Made by a program: the position numbers and the translations under genes
In this document: in pieces, positions 1 through 7,672 of the stretch
Layout of the letters: every line of letters starts with the position of its first letter
Numbering within the stretch: position 1 is the first letter of the stretch
Assembly: GCF_012985465.1 (NCBI RefSeq)
Contig: NZ_JAAQWN010000008.1
Span: 1-64,000 of the forward strand
Length of the DNA: 64,000 nt
Reading direction: 5' to 3'
From: Pseudomonas sp. WS 5079
GTDB lineage: Bacteria > Pseudomonadota > Gammaproteobacteria > Pseudomonadales > Pseudomonadaceae
Notes under the pieces: generated by a model
Told to the model about the DNA's origin: nothing
Databases searched by the model: none
What the model saw: only the letters and a program-made list of their open reading frames with translations

Positions 1-76
1 CTCCACAAGCACCCACACGAATTGCTTGATTCAGTTGTTAAAGAGCGGTTGGTTAAGATCTTTCGTCTCAACCGAG
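1..76 (-). other. rRNA operon 5' leader with boxA antiterminator
   Basis: Read on the minus strand this stretch is the transcribed leader of an rRNA operon. It carries GCTCTTTAAC (37-46), the boxA core bound by NusB/NusE for antitermination, followed by the AACTGAATCAAGCAATTC segment typical of the sequence upstream of 16S in Pseudomonas. The 16S gene itself is expected just outside the left edge and is not in the window. Three rRNA-type promoters lie upstream in the same orientation. Confidence 0.85.
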
Positions 77-82
77 GCGCGC

Positions 83-110
83 ATTCTACAGCAGCCTCAT
101 TTGCTGTCAA
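83..110 (-). promoter_or_regulatory. rRNA operon promoter, proximal
   Basis: Minus strand: -35 TTGACA (105-110), a 16-base spacer and -10 TAGAAT (83-88), followed by a GC-rich GCGCGCC discriminator typical of stringently controlled rRNA promoters. It is closest to the boxA leader. Confidence 0.88.
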
Positions 111-191
111 GTGATTATTTTCAGAAGTTTCGAGATTTTCCTCAACAACTTCAACCACTTGCGCTTTCGATCTCTCGTCAGCGGGAGGCGA

Positions 192-219
192 ATTCTACAG
201 CGTTACACGCTGCTGTCAA
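192..219 (-). promoter_or_regulatory. rRNA operon promoter, middle
   Basis: Minus strand: -35 TTGACA (214-219), a 16-base spacer and -10 TAGAAT (192-197), followed by the discriminator TCGCCTCCC. It has the same geometry as the proximal promoter 109 bases downstream. Confidence 0.87.
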
Positions 220-337
220 CACCTCTTTTTCAACTTCCTTTTGGCTTCGATGAACTGAAGCAACCCACTGCCGAAAACTACATAACTCTTTGTTTACCAA
301 GGAGTTTTCCGTTTCGACTGCGCCGGAAGTGGGGCGA

Positions 338-365
338 ATTATAGACTTCTAGAATCTGCCGTCAA
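338..365 (-). promoter_or_regulatory. rRNA operon promoter, distal
   Basis: Minus strand: -35 TTGACG (360-365), a 16-base spacer and a perfect -10 TATAAT (338-343), followed by TCGCCCC. With the other two it forms a tandem array of three promoters with identical spacing. The remaining bases between here and the first gene hold a 34-base palindrome and no gene. Confidence 0.8.
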
Positions 366-434
366 CCATTAATTCAATTTATCTATCGAAGACCCCGAAC
401 CCCCTCAGAACCCTCTCTTTATAGAGAGAAGAAC

Positions 435-468
435 CCACTAATTGAGCAATATATTGCTCAATTAGTGG
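435..468. promoter_or_regulatory. 34-base perfect palindrome upstream of rhtA
   Basis: Left arm CCACTAATTGAGCAATA (435-451) is followed directly by its exact reverse complement (452-468). It lies about 55 bases upstream of the RhtA-type exporter start and could be an operator. The inner GAGCA...TGCTC with an AT-rich centre resembles the general shape of Lrp/AsnC sites, but that assignment is speculative. With no loop and no T-run it does not look like a terminator. Confidence 0.5.
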
Positions 469-523
469 CAGTTGATCATCATAGTGCCTTCTGCCTCTAT
501 ATGAACCTGGACGAACACCCCCA

Positions 524-1411
524 ATGACCACTTCATCCCGCAGCCTGGGCTCGGCACTATTCCCCGTCGGCCTACTGCTGATTGCCATGGCCTCGATCCA
601 GTCGGGCGCCTCACTGGCCAAGAGTATGTTCCCGATTGTCGGCGCCCAAGGCACCACCACGCTGCGCCTGGTTTTTGCCAGCATCATCATGCTGCTGTTG
701 CTTCGTCCCTGGCGCGCAAAACTCACCGCCAAATCACTGCGCACCGTCATCGTGTATGGGATGGCGCTGGGCGGCATGAACTTCCTCTTCTATATGTCAT
801 TGCGCACCGTTCCCCTGGGTATCGCGGTGGCCCTGGAATTCACCGGCCCACTGGCCGTAGCCATCTATGCTTCGCGCCGCGCTGTCGACTTCCTGTGGAT
901 AGCCCTGGCCATCGTAGGCCTGCTGCTATTAATACCGGTTGGTGAAGCCAGCCAAGGCATCGACCTGACCGGCGCCGCCTACGCACTGGGCGCGGGCATC
1001 TGCTGGGCCCTCTATATTTTGTTCGGGCAGAAGGCCGGCGCAGACAACGGCGTCCAGACCGCCGCCCTCGGCGTGATGATCGCCGCGCTGTTCGTGGCCC
1101 CTATCGGGATCGTTCACGCCGGTAGCGCACTGCTGACACCCTCGCTGATTCCAATCGCCATTGGCGTGGCGATTCTTTCCACCGCCCTCCCCTATACCCT
1201 GGAGATGGTCGCCCTGACCCGACTGCCCGCACGCACCTTCGGCACCCTGATGAGTATCGAGCCCGCATTCGGCGCGCTTTCGGGGCTGTTTTTCCTCCAG
1301 GAATACCTGTCCCTGGCGCAATGGCTGGCGATCGCCTGCATTATCATGGCCTCCGTCGGCGCTACCCTGACCATGCGCAGCCAGTCGAAGCCAATCGTCG
1401 CGGCAGATTGA
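524..1411 (+). CDS. rhtA: Threonine/homoserine exporter RhtA (EamA/DMT family)
   Basis: Inner-membrane exporter of the drug/metabolite transporter superfamily. RhtA exports threonine and homoserine and confers tolerance to amino-acid analogues. The protein is 295 residues, the length of E. coli RhtA, with about ten hydrophobic segments and two EamA repeats (about 15-145 and 150-285). Diagnostic stretches shared with E. coli RhtA as I remember it include AMASIQSGASLAKS near residue 22, VPLGIAVALEFTGPLAVA near 96 and STALPYTLEMVALTRLP near 220. The start has no strong Shine-Dalgarno but fits the family N-terminus. A perfect palindrome upstream may be its operator. Export substrate in this organism is inferred from the family. 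Confidence 0.88.
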   Translation: MTTSSRSLGSALFPVGLLLIAMASIQSGASLAKSMFPIVGAQGTTTLRLVFASIIMLLLLRPWRAKLTAKSLRTVIVYGMALGGMNFLFYMSLRTVPLGIAVALEFTGPLAVAIYASRRAVDFLWIALAIVGLLLLIPVGEASQGIDLTGAAYALGAGICWALYILFGQKAGADNGVQTAALGVMIAALFVAPIGIVHAGSALLTPSLIPIAIGVAILSTALPYTLEMVALTRLPARTFGTLMSIEPAFGALSGLFFLQEYLSLAQWLAIACIIMASVGATLTMRSQSKPIVAAD

Positions 1412-1580
1412 GACAGGATTTAACGAAGCTCTGGTATTTGCCGCTCAATTAGGCCATGTTTAGTCTGTAACTCAGTGTCAGTCATGGAGATTTTCGAATA
1501 GGGACATCCACGGACGCTACACTTGAGAGCGAGCAAAGCCAGCATCGGGCATTCCAACGGCGCGGCTATTAAGGATGGTA

Positions 1581-1862
1581 ATGAAGCGAATTTTGATAGT
1601 GTTTGTCGTGATCGCCCTGGCTGGGTGTGCCGCGACCACCAAGACAGAAGTCAAACGCGGAAAGAAAGGGTTGCATATCAACTGCTCTGGCCTGTCCTCC
1701 TCCTGGGACCAGTGCTACACCAGCGCAGCCAATTCGTGCGGCAAGAAGGGCTACCGGGTCATCGCCAAGTCCGGCGACAACACGGAAGAACCGGGTGATT
1801 ATCCCTTCGGTATCAACCCTGCCGGCTATACCAGCCGCAGCATGATAGTGCTCTGCAAGTAA
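1581..1862 (+). CDS. Small lipoprotein, unknown function
   Basis: A 93-residue predicted lipoprotein. The N-terminus MKRILIVFVVIALAGCAAT has a short charged end, a hydrophobic core and a lipobox LAGC, so it should be cleaved by signal peptidase II and lipidated. The mature part is polar and contains four cysteines, the last being penultimate (LCK). I chose the ATG at 1581 because AAGGA (1571-1575) is correctly spaced for it, while the in-frame ATG at 1575 overlaps that sequence. I do not recognise a family. It stands alone between rhtA and a convergent TetR gene. Confidence 0.7.
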   Translation: MKRILIVFVVIALAGCAATTKTEVKRGKKGLHINCSGLSSSWDQCYTSAANSCGKKGYRVIAKSGDNTEEPGDYPFGINPAGYTSRSMIVLCK

Positions 1863-1903
1863 GAGCTCATTGCTGGGTGATTCTCTGGCTGAGCTCTTTA
1901 TAG
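1863..1903 (+). terminator. Possible terminator after the small lipoprotein
   Basis: AAGAGCTCA and TGAGCTCTT form a 9-bp stem with a long loop, followed by TAT. It overlaps the 3' end of the convergent TetR gene. The long loop and short T-run make it weak. Confidence 0.3.
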
Positions 1904-2427
1904 CTCGATGAAAGCACCTGCGCTTGAACGTGCGGGTCAACCATCATCCTGGCAACCACCAGCGCCCCCACACACTGGGACAAAATGGCCCAGGCCAGGC
2001 TGTCACTCTCCAACGTCCGCGCCCAGTTGGCCTGCAGCCGACAGATCCACGCTTGCGCCTGCTGGCGTACAGCTATATCCGCACGCGCAATATCCGCCCC
2101 CATGCTTGGCAACGCACACCCGTCCTGCACCTGCTCTACGTGGGCCATGCTCAAATAGATCTTCAGGCACCGCCCCAGGCGCTCGCGACTCTGCACCTCC
2201 CCCGCCCCCAAACGCTCAAGGCTTTGGCTCAATTCGCGCTCGACGATTGAACCGAACAGCGCATCCTTGGAGGAAAAGTGGCTATAGAACGCGCCCCCAC
2301 TCAAGCCAATGGCTTTCATCAAGCCGTCTACACCAACGCTGGCAAACCCTTCTTTCTTGGCCAGTGCCGCGCTGCTCTGCAGAAGCTTGTCTCTGGTTTG
2401 CTGCTTGTGACTGACTGAATAGCGCAT
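1867..2427 (-). CDS. TetR/AcrR family transcriptional regulator
   Basis: A 186-residue TetR-type repressor. The N-terminal helix-turn-helix spans about residues 8-55 (KLLQSSAALAKKEGF, then SVGVDGLMKAIGLSGGAFYSHF), with the characteristic GAFYSHFSSKDAL end of the recognition helix. The C-terminal ligand domain is helical, as in regulators of the form MRYS...HK. It is divergent from a short-chain dehydrogenase gene, and repeated AACGNNCGTTTA motifs lie in the shared promoter region, so it probably represses that gene and itself. The start at 2427 gives the usual family N-terminus; an in-frame ATG at 2448 would add seven residues. Confidence 0.85.
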   Translation of the reverse strand: MRYSVSHKQQTRDKLLQSSAALAKKEGFASVGVDGLMKAIGLSGGAFYSHFSSKDALFGSIVERELSQSLERLGAGEVQSRERLGRCLKIYLSMAHVEQVQDGCALPSMGADIARADIAVRQQAQAWICRLQANWARTLESDSLAWAILSQCVGALVVARMMVDPHVQAQVLSSSYKELSQRITQQ

Positions 2428-2476
2428 TGCCTCTACCCCAAAATACATGACCTTGACGCCTGTCGAATCGTAGCAT

Positions 2477-2503
2477 AACGTTCGTTTAGTTAACGATCGT
2501 TTA
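2477..2503. promoter_or_regulatory. Candidate TetR operator (tandem repeat)
   Basis: Two copies of AACGNNCGTTTA (AACGTTCGTTTA, then AACGATCGTTTA) separated by three bases lie between the divergent TetR and SDR genes, just upstream of the SDR start. Each copy is nearly palindromic. The position and symmetry fit an operator for the adjacent TetR protein. Confidence 0.55.
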
Positions 2504-2517
2504 CCCAAGGATCTGCC

Positions 2518-3249
2518 ATGACTGAGAATAAGAAAATCGTACTGGTCGTCGGCGCAGGCGATGCTACAGGCGGCGCCATCGCCAAGCGTTTTGCCCGTGA
2601 AGGTTATGTCGCCTGCGTCACCCGACGCAGTGCCGACAAGCTGCAACCCCTGGTGGACAGCATCCAGGCGTCCGACGGCGAAGCCCATGGCTTTGCCTGC
2701 GATGCACGCAAGGAGGACGAGGTGATCGCGCTGATCGAGCAGATCGAACACGAGCTGGGTCCGATTGAGGCCTTCGTGTTCAACATCGGCGCCAACGTGC
2801 CGTGCAGCATCCTCGAAGAAACTGCGCGCAAATATTTCAAGATCTGGGAGATGGCCTGCTTCTCAGGCTTCCTCAATGCCCGGGAAGTGGCCAAGCGCAT
2901 GGTGACGCGCCGACGCGGGACGATCCTGTTTACCGGTGCCACCGCCGGGCTGCGCGGCGCAGCGGGATTTGCCGCCTTCGCCGGGGCCAAGCACGGCATC
3001 CGCGCCCTGGCCCAAAGCATGGCGCGCGAACTGGGCCCGATGAACATCCATGTGGCCCACGTGGTGGTGGATGGCGCCATCGACACTGACTTCATCCGCG
3101 ACAACTTCCCCAGCAAATACGCCCTCAAGGACCAGGACGGCATCCTTGATCCCGCGCATATTGCCGACAACTATTGGCACCTGCACAGCCAGCCACGGGA
3201 TGCCTGGACCTTCGAGCTGGACCTGCGCCCCTGGAACGAAACCTGGTAA
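2518..3249 (+). CDS. SDR-family protein lacking the catalytic tyrosine
   Basis: A 243-residue short-chain dehydrogenase/reductase fold. The N-terminal Rossmann motif is VGAGDATGGAIA (residues 10-21), followed by a beta-alpha core with FNIGAN in the position of the usual NNAG. The active site is altered. The family YxxxK motif reads FAGAK (around residues 155-159), so the catalytic tyrosine is phenylalanine, and the preceding strand ends TGATAG where classical enzymes have serine. It may use a different chemistry, bind NAD(P) without reducing a carbonyl, or have lost activity. It is divergent from a TetR gene with repeats between them, and is followed 36 bases later by a thioredoxin-fold isomerase that may act in the same pathway. 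Confidence 0.8.
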   Translation: MTENKKIVLVVGAGDATGGAIAKRFAREGYVACVTRRSADKLQPLVDSIQASDGEAHGFACDARKEDEVIALIEQIEHELGPIEAFVFNIGANVPCSILEETARKYFKIWEMACFSGFLNAREVAKRMVTRRRGTILFTGATAGLRGAAGFAAFAGAKHGIRALAQSMARELGPMNIHVAHVVVDGAIDTDFIRDNFPSKYALKDQDGILDPAHIADNYWHLHSQPRDAWTFELDLRPWNETW

Positions 3250-3285
3250 GCACGCCTACATAACAATAAGCAGCGAGCATCCGAC

Positions 3286-3876
3286 ATGAGCAAAACCCTG
3301 GAATTTTTCTTCGACCTCGGCAGCCCCACCACCTACCTGGCGTACACCCAACTGCCCGGAATCTGTGGCGAAACCGGCAGCCAACTGGTGTACCAGCCCA
3401 TCCTCCTGGGCGGCATTTTCAAGGCCACCGGCAACGCCTCGCCCATCACCATCCCGGCCAAGGGTCGCTACATGCTGCAAGACCTGGCACGCTACGCCAG
3501 GCGCTACGATGTGCCCCTCAAGTTCAACCCGCACTTCCCCATCAACACCTTGACGCTGATGCGCGCCGTCACCGGCATTCAGCTACGCCAGCCAGAGCGC
3601 TTTGTCGACTTCATCGACTGCCTGTTCCAGGCGTTATGGGTGGAGGGGCGCAACCTCGGTGATCCGGCCGTCGTCGCGCAAGTCCTGACGGAACACGGCT
3701 TCGATCCGGCAAAGGTATTGGAGCTGACTCAGGATGAGGACGTAAAGGACGCCCTCAAGCGCAAGACCGAAGAGGCGATTGCCCGTGGCGTGTTTGGTGC
3801 GCCGAGCCTGTTTGTCGATCAACAACTGTTCTTTGGCCAGGATCGCCTGGACTTTGTCCGCGAAGCCTTGAGTTAA
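3286..3876 (+). CDS. 2-hydroxychromene-2-carboxylate isomerase / DsbA-like kappa-GST family
   Basis: A 196-residue thioredoxin-fold protein of the DsbA/kappa-GST group, related to the glutathione-dependent isomerase NahD of naphthalene breakdown. It starts FFFDLGSPTTYLAY, where the serine after DLG matches the catalytic serine of the family and replaces the CxxC of DsbA. The C-terminal GVFGAPSLFVDQQLFFGQDRLDFV is the family signature. It lies 36 bases after the SDR gene in the same direction, probably one operon. No aromatic degradation genes are nearby, so the true substrate is unknown. Confidence 0.8.
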   Translation: MSKTLEFFFDLGSPTTYLAYTQLPGICGETGSQLVYQPILLGGIFKATGNASPITIPAKGRYMLQDLARYARRYDVPLKFNPHFPINTLTLMRAVTGIQLRQPERFVDFIDCLFQALWVEGRNLGDPAVVAQVLTEHGFDPAKVLELTQDEDVKDALKRKTEEAIARGVFGAPSLFVDQQLFFGQDRLDFVREALS

Positions 3877-3885
3877 AATCTGCAA

Positions 3886-3914
3886 GCCGCTCGCAGGCCA
3901 CACCTGCGAGCGGC
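3886..3914. terminator. Hairpin between convergent genes
   Basis: A perfect 12-bp stem, GCCGCTCGCAGG (3886-3897) and CCTGCGAGCGGC (3903-3914), with a 5-base loop. It lies between the isomerase and the convergent peptidase gene. T-runs are weak on both sides, but position and strength suggest a bidirectional terminator. Confidence 0.55.
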
Positions 3915-3920
3915 CGGTCC

Positions 3921-5729
3921 TTATATAGCGGCCGTGCGCAGCTGCAACCATTCCAGCGCAGCGCCACTGAGCAACGGGCTCAGACGTTGACGCACCTCGC
4001 CATGGTAGTCGTTGAACCACTGCCGCTCCTCGGTCGTCAGCAACGACGGCACCAGGCAACGGGTATCGATTGGGCACAGCGTCAGGGTTTCGAACTTGAG
4101 GAACTCGCCAAACTCGGTCTTGCCCGCCTCTCGGTTGAGCACCAGGTTCTCGATACGTACGCCCCAACGTCCCGGGCGGTAGGTACCCGGTTCAATGGAG
4201 GTGATCATGCCCGGCTGCATTGCGGTTTGCGGCGCGGCTGCGGCTTGGTACGCAATCACCTGCGGGCCTTCATGGACATTGAGGAAGTAACCCACCCCAT
4301 GCCCGGTGCCATGGCCATAATCCACGCCTTCGGCCCAGATCGGCGCGCGAGCGATGGCGTCCAGCAAAGGCGAGAGGATGCCCTTGGGGAATTGCGCACG
4401 CGACAGGGCAATCACCCCCTTGAGCACCCGCGTGCAATCGCGCTTTTGCTCCTCGCTCGGCGTACCGATGGGCACCATCCGCGTGATATCAGTGGTACCA
4501 CCCAGGTACTGGCCGCCCGAGTCGATCAACAACAGGCCATCACCTTCGATGACTGCATGCTCTTCTTCGGTGGCGTGATAGTGCGGCATTGCGCCATTAC
4601 TGTTGAAGGCGGCGATGGTATTGAAGCTCAACGACACGTAATCCGGGCGCCGCGTACGCGCGGCCGTCAGGTGTTCGTCAATCGTCAACTCGGTGATGCG
4701 CTCGCGGCCCAGGGCCGAGTCCAGCCAGGCGAAAAACTCGCACAAGGCCGCGCCATCCTGCTCCATGGCCCGGCGAATATGCTCGGCGTCCGCCAGGCTT
4801 TTACGGGACTTGGCCAGCGTGGTCGGGTTGAGCCCTTCCACCAGCTTGACCCCACTGGCCAGGTTATCCAGCAACCCTGCGGTCACGCGTGCCGGATCAA
4901 CCTGCAGGCTGGCACCGCTCGGCACCTCCCCCAGGGCCGCAGCCACTTCGCTGTAGTCACGCAGCGTCACGCCATCGCGCTCCAGCACCCCACGCAACTG
5001 GGTATCGACCTTGTCGAGGGCCACAAACAGGGTGGCCCGCTGCTGGTTGATCAGGGCAAATGATACAAACACCGGGTTGAACGAAACATCTGCACCGCGC
5101 AGGTTGAACAGCCAGGCGATGTCGTCCAGGGTGGCAATGAAATGCCAATCCGCGCTCTTTTCTTTGAGGCTGGCGCGCAGTGCCGCGAGCTTTTCGCCAC
5201 GGCTGACCGTGGCCTGGGGTGGCAGGTGCTGATAGATCGGCTGGTTTGGCAGGGCCGGACGGTCGGTCCAGACCTCGTTCAACAGATCGATATCGGTCCG
5301 CAGGCGCGCCCCCCGCTCAGCCAGTTTGCCGCCCAGGGTGCGGGCGGACGCAACGGCCATCACCGCGCCGTCCACCGCCACTACGCCGCCTTCCGGGGTT
5401 TGCTCACCCAGCCATTCCAGCGGGCCGGGCTGCCCTGGTTGCAGCTTCACCAGCTCGATGCCGCTGCCGTTGAGTTCCTTGCTCGCCTGCTCCCAGTAAC
5501 GGCTGTCAGCCCAGACCCCGGCAAAATCAGGCGTGACGATCAGCGTACCGACCGACCCATGAAACCCCGACAACCACTGCCGCCCCTGCCAGTAGCCCGG
5601 CAAGTATTCGGACAGGTGCGGGTCGGCCGATGGCACCAGCAAGGCATCGATGCCCTCCCGTTTCATCAACTCGCGGGTATGCGCCAGGCGCTGGGGAACC
5701 GTTCCATGGGTCAAAGGCTGCGTAGTCAT
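3921..5729 (-). CDS. pepP: Xaa-Pro aminopeptidase, M24B family
   Basis: A cytoplasmic dinuclear-metal aminopeptidase that removes an N-terminal residue preceding proline. About 602 residues, the long three-domain form: two creatinase-like N-terminal domains (about 10-140 and 160-310) and a C-terminal pita-bread domain. The metal ligands are visible: the two aspartates in DSGGQYLGGTTDITR, the histidine in GHGTGHGVG, and the glutamates in SIEPGTY and RIENLVL. I chose the second of two adjacent ATGs because AGGAG is then five bases upstream; 5732 is the alternative. It follows the cysteine desulfurase gene by about 37 bases. The symbol is by family. Confidence 0.85.
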   Translation of the reverse strand: MTTQPLTHGTVPQRLAHTRELMKREGIDALLVPSADPHLSEYLPGYWQGRQWLSGFHGSVGTLIVTPDFAGVWADSRYWEQASKELNGSGIELVKLQPGQPGPLEWLGEQTPEGGVVAVDGAVMAVASARTLGGKLAERGARLRTDIDLLNEVWTDRPALPNQPIYQHLPPQATVSRGEKLAALRASLKEKSADWHFIATLDDIAWLFNLRGADVSFNPVFVSFALINQQRATLFVALDKVDTQLRGVLERDGVTLRDYSEVAAALGEVPSGASLQVDPARVTAGLLDNLASGVKLVEGLNPTTLAKSRKSLADAEHIRRAMEQDGAALCEFFAWLDSALGRERITELTIDEHLTAARTRRPDYVSLSFNTIAAFNSNGAMPHYHATEEEHAVIEGDGLLLIDSGGQYLGGTTDITRMVPIGTPSEEQKRDCTRVLKGVIALSRAQFPKGILSPLLDAIARAPIWAEGVDYGHGTGHGVGYFLNVHEGPQVIAYQAAAAPQTAMQPGMITSIEPGTYRPGRWGVRIENLVLNREAGKTEFGEFLKFETLTLCPIDTRCLVPSLLTTEERQWFNDYHGEVRQRLSPLLSGAALEWLQLRTAAI

Positions 5730-5766
5730 CATGTCTCCTGCTAACCACTCATAATTGTTATGTGTT

Positions 5767-6927
5767 TCAAACTGCCCAGAAGGCCGGTGCGCTGGCCAGC
5801 GAGCGCTTGATCAATTGCACCGCCTGATCGATATCCTGCGCGGTGGTAAACCGCCCAAGGCTCAGGCGAATGGTGCGACCGGCGCTGCGCGCATCATGCC
5901 CGAGGGCAAGCAGAACATGGGACGGCGCATTGCTTGCCGAATTGCAGGCAGAGGTCGCCGAAAACGCGATACCGGCGCTCAAGGCCGCCGAGTTGAACTC
6001 GCCTTCGCTGAACGTCAGGCTCAAGGTGTGAGGAATGCGCTGGGTGGCGCTGCCGTTCAGGCGCACACCGGGAATGCTCAGCAATTGTTCAAGCAGACGC
6101 TGGCGCAGGGCGACAATACCCGCCGACTCTTCGGCAAAAAATTGCCCCGCCAACGCGAAGGCGCTGCCCATGCCGGCGATCTGGTGGGTTGCCAGGGTGC
6201 CCGAACGCAACCCGCCTTCATGGCCGCCGCCGTGGATCTGCGCCGTGACGTTCTGCTGCGCCCGCGGCCCGACATACAACGCGCCGATCCCCTTGGGGCC
6301 ATACAACTTGTGTGCAGAAAACGACATCAGGTCGACCGGCCAGCGCGCCAGGTCGATCTCGACCTTGCCGGCGCCCTGCGCCGCATCCACATGCAACAGC
6401 GCCCCATGCTCACGCACCCGCGCGCCAATGGCCGGGATGTCGTTGAGCGTACCCAATTCATTGTTGACCAACATCAACGACACCAGGAACGTGTCTTCCC
6501 GCAGTGCCTGGCTGACGGCCTCGGCGGTGATCAGGCCCTCGGTGTCCGGCACCAGGTAGGTCACGGCAATCCCGGCTTCCTGCAACTGCCGCGCGGTATC
6601 CAGGGTCGCCTTGTGCTCGATCTGGCTGGTGATGATATGGCCACCGGCCACACCCCGCGCCTGGGCCACACCCTTGAGCGCAAGGTTGTTGGATTCGGTA
6701 GCGCCTGAAGTCCAGACGATCTGTTCGGCCTGGGCCCCCACCAGTTCCGCCACCTGCCGGCGCGCCTGCTCGACCGTGTGCCGGGCCTGTTGGCCAAAGG
6801 CATGGGAGCTGGACGCAGGGTTACCAAAGTTGGCGTTGAAACCCAGGCACTCAACCATGACCTGGATGACCCGCTCATCCACCGGTGTGGTGGCGGCGTA
6901 GTCGAAATACAAAGGACGTTTATTCAT
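5767..6927 (-). CDS. Cysteine desulfurase, IscS/NifS family (isc-independent paralogue)
   Basis: A PLP enzyme that takes sulfur from cysteine as a protein persulfide for Fe-S clusters or thio-modification. At 386 residues it carries the N-terminal YFDYAATTPVD, the PLP lysine in SFSAHKLYGPKG (about residue 205), GGGHEGGLRSGT, and the active cysteine loop SATSACNSASNAPSHVL (about residue 325). It is not beside iscR/iscU, so it is an additional paralogue rather than the housekeeping isc gene. The peptidase gene follows closely on the same strand, suggesting co-transcription without an obvious functional link. Confidence 0.85.
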   Translation of the reverse strand: MNKRPLYFDYAATTPVDERVIQVMVECLGFNANFGNPASSSHAFGQQARHTVEQARRQVAELVGAQAEQIVWTSGATESNNLALKGVAQARGVAGGHIITSQIEHKATLDTARQLQEAGIAVTYLVPDTEGLITAEAVSQALREDTFLVSLMLVNNELGTLNDIPAIGARVREHGALLHVDAAQGAGKVEIDLARWPVDLMSFSAHKLYGPKGIGALYVGPRAQQNVTAQIHGGGHEGGLRSGTLATHQIAGMGSAFALAGQFFAEESAGIVALRQRLLEQLLSIPGVRLNGSATQRIPHTLSLTFSEGEFNSAALSAGIAFSATSACNSASNAPSHVLLALGHDARSAGRTIRLSLGRFTTAQDIDQAVQLIKRSLASAPAFWAV

Positions 6928-7089
6928 GACGTTAAAGACCCGCAGAGCATGTTCCCGAGAGCAGCGTCCCAGGGGCAGCGATCAGTACAGAGATCGTCAG
7001 GTTAACCCGATCGGATGCCGTTAAAGAATTTAAAAGTGCGTAGGAACGCTCCTGAAATTGAGCTTAACAGGCTCGATGAAAAGGATGGA

Positions 7090-7127
7090 AAACAAAAAGC
7101 CCGAAGTTCCTGCGGGGAACCTCGGGC
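7090..7127 (-). terminator. Rho-independent terminator of the small lipoprotein gene
   Basis: On the minus strand AGCCCGAGGTTCC...GGAACTTCGGGCT forms a long stem with one mismatch, followed by TTTTTGTTTT. It lies directly after the lipoprotein stop. Confidence 0.85.
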
Positions 7128-7148
7128 TCGGGACCACAGCCAATGCTT

Positions 7149-7418
7149 TTAGCTGGGGCGGTCATGCAACATCACGTTGCGTTCGGCATTCATTGCGCCC
7201 TGGCGATCAAAGCCAAACGGCTTCTGCGACCGGCCAGCGAGCTCGGCTTTCTTCTGTTGATATTCGTCAAACGACAGACCACGACGATTGAGCCCCTCCA
7301 TCGCCAACTGCCTGGTTTCCTCGGCGGTATACGGGCGCAGTTCGGGGCCTGGCTGGACGGCACAACCGGCAAGGAAAGAGGCAACCAGTAACAAGACAAC
7401 AGAGAGGGAGTGGTTCAT
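7149..7418 (-). CDS. Small lipoprotein, unknown function
   Basis: An 89-residue predicted lipoprotein with the signal MNHSLSVVLLLVASFLAGCAVQ, where LAGC is the lipobox. The mature part is short, polar and probably helical (TAEETRQLAMEGLNRRGLSFDEYQQKKAEL). It is a single-gene unit ending in a strong terminator. I recognise the type as common in Pseudomonas but know no function. Confidence 0.75.
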   Translation of the reverse strand: MNHSLSVVLLLVASFLAGCAVQPGPELRPYTAEETRQLAMEGLNRRGLSFDEYQQKKAELAGRSQKPFGFDRQGAMNAERNVMLHDRPS

Positions 7419-7498
7419 GGCGAAGGTCCGGCGAATGGGGCGTCAAGGCAATGAACACAGGCTACTCCTGCCCCCTCCCAGGGAAAAATCATCCGCTG

Positions 7499-7513
7499 TG
7501 ATAGTCGCTATCA
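7499..7513. promoter_or_regulatory. Short palindrome TGATAG-TCG-CTATCA
   Basis: A perfect inverted repeat with 6-base arms in the space between the lipoprotein gene and msuD, upstream of the msuD promoter. It could be a regulator site for either gene. Confidence 0.3.
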
Positions 7514-7562
7514 GCCAATCCCGCATATTCTTTACAGATCTATAAATAGAGAAATACGTTCG

Positions 7563-7591
7563 TTTACGGAATAAACAAGACGCTCTATAAC
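7563..7591 (+). promoter_or_regulatory. Probable sigma-70 promoter of msuD
   Basis: -35-like TTTACG (7563-7568), a 17-base spacer and -10-like TATAAC (7586-7591), ending 81 bases before the msuD start. No clear -24/-12 sigma-54 element was seen in this space. Confidence 0.5.
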
Positions 7592-7606
7592 GGTCCCCCA
7601 ACGCCG

Positions 7607-7630
7607 CAACTGTTGTTTACACAACTGTTG
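7607..7630 (+). repeat. Tandem CAACTGTTG repeats before msuD
   Basis: Two exact copies of CAACTGTTG (7607-7615 and 7622-7630), itself an inverted repeat, with period 15. They lie downstream of the probable promoter, so they may be a regulatory site in the early transcript region. Confidence 0.5.
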
Positions 7631-7672
7631 GCCAGGCGACACCCCCTGTTGAACATCGCTCAAGGACTTGTC

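Noticed and set aside
26..344. Short open frames at the left edge
   Set aside because: They lie in rRNA promoter and leader sequence.
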